64,000 nucleotides of DNA from an uncultured Bacteroides sp. (GTDB lineage: Bacteria; Bacteroidota; Bacteroidia; Bacteroidales; Bacteroidaceae), in NCBI GenBank assembly GCA_905201685.1, contig CAJKOW010000001.1:1-64000 (forward strand), in the 5' to 3' direction. Below, piece after piece: positions 50,259-58,476 of this stretch. The notes beneath the pieces are model-generated. The model saw nothing but the letters and a program-made list of their open reading frames with translations. It was not told the DNA's origin and did no database searches. The position numbers and the translations under genes are program-made. Position 1 is the stretch's first letter. Each line of letters starts with the position of its first letter.

Positions 50259-53012
50259 TTAAAACTTCAAATTAAAACCAAACGCATATTGTCTCATTGT
50301 AGGATGAGCAACGCCAATAGACTCTGGATCGGCAATATCAATTCCATCCACACAGAACAGATCGTGTCCACGACCAAAGATCTTTATACCTTTTACAAAA
50401 GCAATGTTCTTCAGCCATTTTTCCGGCAACTGATAATATACTTCCAACGTTCTCAATTTCAAGAACGAAGCATCGGCTACCCACAAAGAATTGGTATTAT
50501 AGTTATTATCAGATCCTTGCGTAGTCAGACGGGGCAATGTTCCATTCGGATTGCTCTCGCTCCAACGGTTGTCCCAATAATATTGAGATATGGTATTGTT
50601 CGATACCAACGGGCGATATACACTCTTCGTATCCAATATTTTACTATAATTGGCAGCTCCTTGGAAATAAGCAGTAAAACCTAATCCCTTATACTCCGCA
50701 CCCACATTAAATCCGTAATAGATTTCCGGACAAGTTTCATTATATCCTAAAGCCACTTGGTCGTATTGGTCAATACGCTTGTCACCATTCTGATCTTTAA
50801 ATTTCAAATCACCGGGACGAACATCTGACAAATATTGTTTAACATCACGCTGATCAATTTCTTCCTGGCTTTGATAAATACCTTCCACTTCATAACCGAA
50901 AATCTGTCCAACTGAATGACCGGTACGTTTTAAATAATCATACGGACGGTATTCTTCATTCATCTCAATAATTTCATTACGGGCAAATGAGAACTGTCCA
51001 CCGATTTGATAAGTAAAATCTCCGATATGATCGGTCCAGTTAGCAGCTACATCCACTCCGTAACTGTTGATAATACCATCATTCCGTTTAGGAACAGTCA
51101 TACCAAATACCGATGAAATCGCTCCACTACCGTCAACCAAAATATCGGTACGATGATCATAATATCCGTCAACGGTCAAAGACAATTTATTCCAAGCCAT
51201 CAAATCAACACCCACGTTCAGCTTATGAGACTTTTCATAAGTCAACCCGTCCACCGCAATGCGATATTCTTTCATTCCAGACTGGCTGGCAGGAGTATCT
51301 TTGAAATAATAGCTGTTTCCACTGCCAAAATAATATTTATACAGATTAGCATCAAAATCTGCACGTCCTGCTATACCATAAGATGCTCTCAGCTTCAACA
51401 AATTCAGATTATCCGATTTCAACCAATCTTCTTCTGAAAGTATCCATCCTGCTCCGATCGAAGGAAATATTCCCCAACGGTTACCCGGTTCCAAAACACT
51501 TGATGCAGAACCAGACAAGGCAAAATCTAAAATATAACGATTTTTATAAGTATAGTGACCTTGAGCTACTACATCCATAAACGCATATTTATTATTTTGA
51601 TCACGTCCCGTTTTCTTATCCATGGAATACAACAATACAGCATTCAATTTATGTTCTCCCCAATTACGGTCATAATTGACCTGAGTATTAAAGTTAAAAT
51701 GCGTATCCATTGTCTGAAGATAAGTGCTAAACTCATAATCAGTTTCTTCACGCAACTTTGTATAAGTATCTGCTGCGCCATCCCATCCTTTTACTGCCGA
51801 CTGATAGGCATACGTACGTACATTTCCTTCACGATAGAATCCATAACTGTCATAACCAACATTTACAGTGGCTGACAAACCTGGCAATAAGAAATTCAAA
51901 TCCTGGTTAATACTCATATCTGCATATAAGGTACGCCCCTGTGTACGTAAATACCCGGAACCTGCAATGTTCGCGATCGGGTTATTGGAATACACAGTTG
52001 TTCCCCCCCATATATCCTGCGAAGTTTTAATAGGGAAAGCACCAGAAGGGACCTGATACAACGCTCCGAACACATCGGAGATATCACTTTGAGGGCGATT
52101 GTTCTCAGAGAAAACTCCCAGCAAGTTCAACTTCACTTTCGTCGTATTGCTCACCTTGATATCCAGATTGGTACGAATATTCATTTTAGAGTATTTCAAC
52201 TGTGTAGAGTATCCGTCGTTCTCCTCAGTAGGCTGATAAATACCCAAATTATTCAGGTAATTCAACTGTACATAATACTGCACCCTTTCACCACCTCCAC
52301 TAATCGAGAAATTCACATTGTTGCCATAAGCATGATCGCGCAATGCTTCATCCCACCAATTCACATTGGGATAGAATTCCGGATACGTCTGTTCACGGAA
52401 GGCATCCAGTTCACGCTGGCTGTAACGAGGAGACAGTCCATCATTCTTCATGCCTTCGTTCAGCGCTTGCGCATACGTATATCCATCTACAAAATCGGGC
52501 AAACGATTAGGAGTAGAGAAATTAAACTCATATCCAAAATTAATTACCGGAGCATGAACCGCACCACGTTTGGTCTTAATATATACTACTCCATTGGCTC
52601 CACGAATACCGTAAAGTGCCAACGATGCAGCATCTTTCAGAACTGTAACCGATTCGATCTCTTGAACGGTCAAAGAAGATATTTCCCGCTCAAATCCATC
52701 TACCAGAATCAACGGCGTACTGCTGTTGCTGGTTCCTACTCCACGTATATATAAGGTAGCGCCATCGTCCCAGGCATATCCTCCGTTTTGAAGGACTTGC
52801 AATCCTGGAATTAGTCCATACAATGAATTCGACGGGTCAATACTGGTCTTATGCGAAATCTGTTCGGATGTAGCCATTGCCCCTGCGACAGTCGATTCCT
52901 TCATATCGAAAGAAATACCTCGTCCATATTGTTGAATGCTGTCTGTTACTTGTGCCGTTGCTACGCATGGCAACAGTAAAAAAGCAGCGATAAATTTCAT
53001 ACTTCTTTTCAT
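50259..53012 (-). CDS. SusC/RagA-type TonB-dependent transporter lacking the N-terminal carboxypeptidase-like domain (pair 2)
   Basis: A 917-residue outer-membrane importer. After the signal peptide (KFIAAFLLLPCVATAQ) it goes through a short linker straight to the plug (SLYGLIPGLQVLQNGGYAWD, LILVDGFEREISSLTVQEIE, GANGVVYIKTKRG). The usual CarboxypepD_reg-like beta-domain of about 80 residues and its VTGTV motif are absent. The barrel ends with Phe (AFGFNLKF). It is therefore a short-form SusC beside a full-length paralogue, which may change how it couples to TonB or SusD. Confidence 0.92.
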   Translation of the reverse strand: MKRSMKFIAAFLLLPCVATAQVTDSIQQYGRGISFDMKESTVAGAMATSEQISHKTSIDPSNSLYGLIPGLQVLQNGGYAWDDGATLYIRGVGTSNSSTPLILVDGFEREISSLTVQEIESVTVLKDAASLALYGIRGANGVVYIKTKRGAVHAPVINFGYEFNFSTPNRLPDFVDGYTYAQALNEGMKNDGLSPRYSQRELDAFREQTYPEFYPNVNWWDEALRDHAYGNNVNFSISGGGERVQYYVQLNYLNNLGIYQPTEENDGYSTQLKYSKMNIRTNLDIKVSNTTKVKLNLLGVFSENNRPQSDISDVFGALYQVPSGAFPIKTSQDIWGGTTVYSNNPIANIAGSGYLRTQGRTLYADMSINQDLNFLLPGLSATVNVGYDSYGFYREGNVRTYAYQSAVKGWDGAADTYTKLREETDYEFSTYLQTMDTHFNFNTQVNYDRNWGEHKLNAVLLYSMDKKTGRDQNNKYAFMDVVAQGHYTYKNRYILDFALSGSASSVLEPGNRWGIFPSIGAGWILSEEDWLKSDNLNLLKLRASYGIAGRADFDANLYKYYFGSGNSYYFKDTPASQSGMKEYRIAVDGLTYEKSHKLNVGVDLMAWNKLSLTVDGYYDHRTDILVDGSGAISSVFGMTVPKRNDGIINSYGVDVAANWTDHIGDFTYQIGGQFSFARNEIIEMNEEYRPYDYLKRTGHSVGQIFGYEVEGIYQSQEEIDQRDVKQYLSDVRPGDLKFKDQNGDKRIDQYDQVALGYNETCPEIYYGFNVGAEYKGLGFTAYFQGAANYSKILDTKSVYRPLVSNNTISQYYWDNRWSESNPNGTLPRLTTQGSDNNYNTNSLWVADASFLKLRTLEVYYQLPEKWLKNIAFVKGIKIFGRGHDLFCVDGIDIADPESIGVAHPTMRQYAFGFNLKF

Positions 53013-53052
53013 AAGTACATTCTTGTTACTTTGTTCATTGAATCATCTTTTG

Positions 53053-54891
53053 TTATTCCCATCCTGGGTTCTGTACAAGGCCATACCCTTTGTTCACCTC
53101 ATTGCTGGGGAAAGCACTCAAATACCATTTAGGAGAGAAACCACCGGGTTTCTGCCAAGCTCGTTCTGCCAATTGCGGGAAAGAGAAATCGTATTCTAAA
53201 GTATTCTTATTACGATAGACATTGATACCATGTAGATGCTTTGTAAAGTCTGCTTCACGTTTCCAGCGAATCAGATCGAAGAAACGTACTTCTTCCCAAG
53301 CAAACTCACAAGCGCGTTCACGAAGCACAGCCTCACGGAATTCTGTCTTTTCGTCTTGCTCACCTTTCAGAACCAGTCCCGGCAGTCCGACACGAGCTCG
53401 TACTGCATTGACATACTGATAAGCCTCACTTGTACGTCCACATTCGTTCAAAGCTTCGGCGTACGACAAGTAAACCTCTGCCAGACGCAAATATGGCCAT
53501 TGAATAATACGTCCCTTATACTCATTCTTACGGTCAAGAGCAAATTTGCGATCTGCTATACCAGTAGCCAAAGATTTACTATCCAAAGAAGCAGCACTAC
53601 TGTTCCAATGTTTGCCTGCAGGATAATTATTGGGATCATCACTTTTCTTTTGAAAAACTTCAGCTTTCGTACCTTGGAAGTCATCACCATCCAGCAAAAT
53701 TGTCTCACTCAAACGAGGGTCACGATTTATGAAAGGGTTTTTACGGTGTTCCGGATTATCCCAATCAAAATCAGTTCCATCTGCCATAGGAAACATATCA
53801 AAACTCTCTTTGGTCGGACACCAACCACCCCAACGCATTGATTTCAACAAGAAGCTAAGCCCATCAGTTTTATAATGTCTACGAACTGAAACCAAAGATT
53901 CGGTAGTACCACGTGTATAGTAAGCATCCTGAAATGCCTGTCGATACGTGCCCGATGTATTTTTATCGACCAAACGATAAAAACCTTCACTTGCCATTGC
54001 ATCAAAAAATTCCTTACCTGCTTCAGCTGCTGCTTCCCAACGCTTTTGATCATATCCACCAAACCAAGTCATCAGCTTTGTGGAAGCTTCTCCCTGATAA
54101 TAAGGAGAATCGGAATTAAATAACGGACTGGCAACAAACAACAACGTGCGAAGTTTCAAACCCATAGCCGATGCACGTGTCAGACGTCCACTCCAGTTAC
54201 TCAAGTCATCACCGGTCAACGCCCAAGGCAATTCCTTACAAGCAATAGCTTCATCCAACAACTTCACAATAAAATCGACCGTTTCCTGTAGGGTGGCACG
54301 AGCCGGTAGATTAGTTTCTTCGACATCGATGGCATGATCGACAATAGGCAAAGCTCCAAAATGACGCAACATTTCCGAGTAGTGTAAAGCTATAATAATC
54401 TTGGCTTCAGCTTTCAGACGCAATTTTTCACTTTCCGACATGTCAGGAACCCGATCTACATTCTTTATCAAGATCCACGCATTACGAATGCCCTGCCAGG
54501 AATAGCGGCCCTGAAACTTATATTTAGTCGCACCTTTCGCTGCACCAGTCTTATCCTCGGATGCCGCATTGTACACACCGCTATAATAAAGTTCTTCCGG
54601 ACCACCGTAACCAATACAAGACTGACTCAAGTCTGTCAAATTTTCAAGTACACCGACCCACATAGCTGTTGTAGTATTATAGTTAGTCGGAAATCCATAA
54701 GGCATTGTATAATAACTATACCACAATACCTGTTTTGCATATTCTGCAGTAGAAAAAATAGTATCGGCTGTAATATCTCCACCTGGGGCCTTCTGAAGGA
54801 ACTTTTCGCCTAAAGCGAAATCTTCGCATGAAGACAAGGATACCAATAAAGATAACACCAATAGATGAATATGTTTTCTTATCCTTTTCAT
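53053..54891 (-). CDS. SusD/RagB-family glycan-binding lipoprotein (pair 1)
   Basis: A 612-residue surface lipoprotein with lipobox SLSSC (Cys22). Conserved features: IRNAWILIKNVDRVPDMSE, AKIIIALHYSEMLRHFGALP, RLTRASAMGLKLRTLLFVASPLF, RERACEFAWEEVRFFDLIRW, ending NPGWE. It differs strongly from the second SusD in length and sequence, so the two pairs probably handle different oligosaccharides. It follows its SusC by 19 bp. Confidence 0.94.
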   Translation of the reverse strand: MKRIRKHIHLLVLSLLVSLSSCEDFALGEKFLQKAPGGDITADTIFSTAEYAKQVLWYSYYTMPYGFPTNYNTTTAMWVGVLENLTDLSQSCIGYGGPEELYYSGVYNAASEDKTGAAKGATKYKFQGRYSWQGIRNAWILIKNVDRVPDMSESEKLRLKAEAKIIIALHYSEMLRHFGALPIVDHAIDVEETNLPARATLQETVDFIVKLLDEAIACKELPWALTGDDLSNWSGRLTRASAMGLKLRTLLFVASPLFNSDSPYYQGEASTKLMTWFGGYDQKRWEAAAEAGKEFFDAMASEGFYRLVDKNTSGTYRQAFQDAYYTRGTTESLVSVRRHYKTDGLSFLLKSMRWGGWCPTKESFDMFPMADGTDFDWDNPEHRKNPFINRDPRLSETILLDGDDFQGTKAEVFQKKSDDPNNYPAGKHWNSSAASLDSKSLATGIADRKFALDRKNEYKGRIIQWPYLRLAEVYLSYAEALNECGRTSEAYQYVNAVRARVGLPGLVLKGEQDEKTEFREAVLRERACEFAWEEVRFFDLIRWKREADFTKHLHGINVYRNKNTLEYDFSFPQLAERAWQKPGGFSPKWYLSAFPSNEVNKGYGLVQNPGWE

Positions 54892-54910
54892 GATTATTCG
54901 TTTTTAATAT

Positions 54911-57900
54911 TTAGAAACCTACTTTCAAACCCAGATTCACTACCATTACCAGCGGATACATGATATTACCATTTGCATCCGATTCCGGATCTACGATCTT
55001 AAGTTTATCAAAAGTCAACAAGTTATAACCTGTAGCATAAACACGTAAGTTACCTACATGTAATTTCTTCAGAACTTTCTCTGAGAAGTTATATCCAACT
55101 TCTACATTCTTCAGACGAATATAAGAAGCATCACGCAACCACAAGTCTGAATCCAAATAATTATTGGTCTTATTTACAAACGTGATAGCCGGTGCTTTAG
55201 CCGAGTTTCCCTTTTCCGGAGTCCAAGCATCCGTTACCTGATATTTCAACAAGGAGCGTGAATTGGTTGAACCAAACGGTTCGCGATACACATCATTCAA
55301 CATACGTGAAGTCTTTGTTGCTCCAGCCCATGTCATACTAAAATCAAAACCTTTATAAGAGAAGCCTAGATTAAGACCTCCAGTCAACAACGGATAAATA
55401 GGATATCCGATGGCAGCTTTATCATTTTGGTTAATTTTGCCATCACCATTCAGATCTTTATATTTCACATCACCAGGCAACGGAGTGTAACCGGAACCGT
55501 GATCAGGTATTCCACCTTCCTTGCCTTTCAAGTTCTCGTAATTGGCAACATCTTCTTCCGAGAAGAAACCGTCGTATTTATATCCAAAGTTCTGCCCTAC
55601 CGGACGACCTGTCTGACGCATATATTCATAAGGATAATTCACTTCATCCTTAAAGACCACCTTATTCTTTGCATAAGAAATATTGAAACCTATATTATAG
55701 CCAAAATCATTAATTTGATCTCTCCAGCTCAAAGCAACTTCGAAACCTTTGTTATCTACCTTACCCAAATTGGCCGTAGGTAATGTTACTGCCAAATAAG
55801 TAGGCAATACCTGACGGGTAATCAGAATGTCTTTACGGTGTTCGATAAAGTAATCAAAATTCAGTTTCAACTTGCTGCCAACAAAGTAAGCATCCAAGCC
55901 GTAGTTCTGCTTAGCTGCAGTTTCCCATGTCACATAAGGATTACCGAGTTTAGACTCTTTTGCTCCTGTCAGCAAGATTTTCGACGTATTTCCAAAATAG
56001 AAACCACCTTGTCCTGTCGTATATGAATCCGGCAAATAAAGAAAACGTGAACTGTCACTGGTACGGTCATTACCTACAATACCGTAAGAAGCACGTATCT
56101 TAAGATAGTCAAGAACCGGCTTCAAAGGTTTCATGAAATTCTCTTCTGTCAGAATCCAACCCAGAGAGAAAGCTGGGAACAAGCCAAAACGGTTTCCTGG
56201 AGCAAAATTCTCCGAACCATTATAACCGATATTCACATCTGCCATATAACGGTTGTTCCAGTCATAGGCAACACGTCCTACAAAACCAATATAGCTTCGG
56301 GGAATAGAGGCAAACTGTGAAGGTCCGCTTACATAGTAAGTCATGCTTTGATTATACATAGCCAGTGCAGACACATGATGCTTATCGAAATCACGCTTAT
56401 AATTCAGAGCGAACTCCAAGTACCAGTCTCTTGCCTTACCCGGACTTTCCGAATAGCTCAAATTAGATTTATCTCCCACTCGGCGGAAATTATTGGTTCC
56501 GTCTTCATTGGCAACCACTTCATAATGCGGATACGAACAACTAAATACTTTAGTCAAAGTCATTGTATTATTATAGGAAGCTTTTACATGTGCTTTCAGT
56601 CCTTTGGTCAGGAAATCCAATTTCTGTTCCAACTGGAAGTCAAAGTTCAGTGTATTGCCATTACGAGTGTTATATCCTTTACCATAATAAGGATACAAAG
56701 CATCACGCACCGTACCCGGCAGGTTATGAGTCTTAGAGTCAATCCACAACCATTTGCCATCTACTACACCGGCACCCGACATAGGCGGTGCCCAATAAAT
56801 ATCACGGAACAGATAACCGATATCACTACTGCCTTCATAGTTTGGTTGATTCTTATTGTTCACCCGGCCACCCAAGTTAATACGCATCAAAGTTGTTTTG
56901 GTCAAATCGAAATCCAAATTCATACGATAATTATAACGGGTATATTTGAAATTGCCGTCATACTCGTCTTCGAACGATTTGAAAAGACCGTCCTGAGTAA
57001 ATACACCGATAGAAGCAAAATAACGCACCCTCTCCGAACCACCGGAAATAGAGAAGTTGTGTTGACTCTGCAAGGCAGCCTTTTTAATCAGCAAGTCTGT
57101 CCAATCAGTATCGGGGTAAGCCAACGGATTGCTATGAGTGCGATAAGCCTCAATGGCTTCATCAGTAAACGCCAATTGATCTTCTGCTACTCCGTCACGG
57201 CGTTGTGCATTGACATACGTTGTCGCATACTCGTAACTGTTTGCAAATTCAGGCAAACGGGTAGGCATCTGAACTGCAAAGGAAGTAGAAAAATTCATTC
57301 TCGGCTTACCTTCTGTTCCGCGTTTTGTAGTCACCAATACTACACCATTCGCACCACGTACACCAAACACTGCAGTAGACGATGCATCTTTCAAGATAGT
57401 GATATCTTCTACTTCATTGGGGTCGATCTGGTTAAAAGAACGTTCCACACCATCCACCAATACCAACGGAGCAGACAAATCGGTAGAAAGAGAACCTACA
57501 CCACGTATAAAGATAGTAGGATCATCAGCTCCCGGCTGACCAGTGCTCTGAATCGATGAAAGACCAGGCATTTTACCGGTCAAGGCATTGGAAAGACTGG
57601 AAACAGGAGTTTTCAACAGTTCCTTGGAATTAACAGATGCCATAGCACCAGTAACCGTAACTTTCTTTTGGGCACCATAAGCTATGATCTGCACTTCCTG
57701 GAGTTCCTGAATACCTTCATTCAGTTTGATGTTCAGTTTAGGCTCACCTTTGTAAACAATGGTTTTGTCTTCGTAGCCCACATAAGAAATCACAAGAGTA
57801 GCTCCAACAGGGACTTCTAACGTAAAGTGACCATCTACATCCGTAATAACACCATTCGTGGTGCCTTTCACCAACACACTGGCTCCAATTACCGGACCAA

Positions 57901-58075
57901 AATTATCCGTCACTGTACCTGTCACCGTTTTGCGATTCTGTTGCGTGATAGCAACTGCTGTTCCTTCCGGCACAAGATTCTCTGAAGAAAAAGCTGTCTG
58001 CCCGAACAGTAAGGAGGCAGTCAACAGCCATACCTGCTTTTGAGGTATCTTCATTGGAGTGAAGAAGTTTTTCAT
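54911..58075 (-). CDS. SusC/RagA-type TonB-dependent transporter (pair 1)
   Basis: A 1,054-residue outer-membrane importer, first gene of the four-gene transport block. It has a signal peptide, then the carboxypeptidase-like domain (TGTVTDNFGPVIGASVLVKG ... ISYVGYEDKTI, about residues 50-125), a plug (GKMPGLSSIQSTGQPGADDP, VEDITILKDASSTAVFGVRG) and a barrel with a C-terminal Phe (LGLKVGF). A promoter element lies about 65 nt upstream. The adjacent sensor gene probably controls it. Confidence 0.96.
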   Translation of the reverse strand: MKNFFTPMKIPQKQVWLLTASLLFGQTAFSSENLVPEGTAVAITQQNRKTVTGTVTDNFGPVIGASVLVKGTTNGVITDVDGHFTLEVPVGATLVISYVGYEDKTIVYKGEPKLNIKLNEGIQELQEVQIIAYGAQKKVTVTGAMASVNSKELLKTPVSSLSNALTGKMPGLSSIQSTGQPGADDPTIFIRGVGSLSTDLSAPLVLVDGVERSFNQIDPNEVEDITILKDASSTAVFGVRGANGVVLVTTKRGTEGKPRMNFSTSFAVQMPTRLPEFANSYEYATTYVNAQRRDGVAEDQLAFTDEAIEAYRTHSNPLAYPDTDWTDLLIKKAALQSQHNFSISGGSERVRYFASIGVFTQDGLFKSFEDEYDGNFKYTRYNYRMNLDFDLTKTTLMRINLGGRVNNKNQPNYEGSSDIGYLFRDIYWAPPMSGAGVVDGKWLWIDSKTHNLPGTVRDALYPYYGKGYNTRNGNTLNFDFQLEQKLDFLTKGLKAHVKASYNNTMTLTKVFSCSYPHYEVVANEDGTNNFRRVGDKSNLSYSESPGKARDWYLEFALNYKRDFDKHHVSALAMYNQSMTYYVSGPSQFASIPRSYIGFVGRVAYDWNNRYMADVNIGYNGSENFAPGNRFGLFPAFSLGWILTEENFMKPLKPVLDYLKIRASYGIVGNDRTSDSSRFLYLPDSYTTGQGGFYFGNTSKILLTGAKESKLGNPYVTWETAAKQNYGLDAYFVGSKLKLNFDYFIEHRKDILITRQVLPTYLAVTLPTANLGKVDNKGFEVALSWRDQINDFGYNIGFNISYAKNKVVFKDEVNYPYEYMRQTGRPVGQNFGYKYDGFFSEEDVANYENLKGKEGGIPDHGSGYTPLPGDVKYKDLNGDGKINQNDKAAIGYPIYPLLTGGLNLGFSYKGFDFSMTWAGATKTSRMLNDVYREPFGSTNSRSLLKYQVTDAWTPEKGNSAKAPAITFVNKTNNYLDSDLWLRDASYIRLKNVEVGYNFSEKVLKKLHVGNLRVYATGYNLLTFDKLKIVDPESDANGNIMYPLVMVVNLGLKVGF

Positions 58076-58137
58076 CTCAATTAAATTTAAGTTAGTAACA
58101 TTTTTAATTTAAACTCTATTCGCAATGATGAGTACGA

Positions 58138-58145
58138 CAAATATA
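58138..58145 (-). promoter_or_regulatory. Promoter -7 element of the susCD operon
   Basis: TATATTTG on the minus strand matches TAnnTTTG, giving a leader of roughly 55-60 nt before the susC ATG. No clear -33 box is seen, as expected for an activator-dependent promoter. Confidence 0.6.
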
Positions 58146-58347
58146 GAATTTCTCCGCCAATCCCTCCTCCCACAAATATTCTAAAAAACGGTAAAAAACA
58201 TACAAATACCCAATAACGCAAAAGGCGTACAAAAAGCACCCTTTTAAGTACAATTTTACCCCATAGACACGTTACCTGATTTTCGGATTTCGATTTGGCT
58301 TGCAATCTTTTCCTCGCCTTATTAAGGTCCGTTTCGGTTCTACAAGT

Positions 58348-58425
58348 ATGAGAATAACATTCTCATAACTATGAGAATAGTTTTCTCATAAGCATGAGAA
58401 TGGTCTTCTCATACCTATGAGAAAC
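58348..58425. repeat. Array of 23-bp hairpin units
   Basis: Units start at 58348, 58371, 58394 and 58417 (partial). The core ATGAGAATAACATTCTCAT has perfect ATGAGAA/TTCTCAT arms; loop and linker bases vary between copies while the arms do not. It lies between the PL8 stop and the susC promoter. Besides it and the promoter, nothing is seen in 58076-58476. Confidence 0.88.
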
Positions 58426-58476
58426 TAACGAAATAAAAGAATGCGTGCAGAAACTCAGTTAGCCCGATTCTGAATC

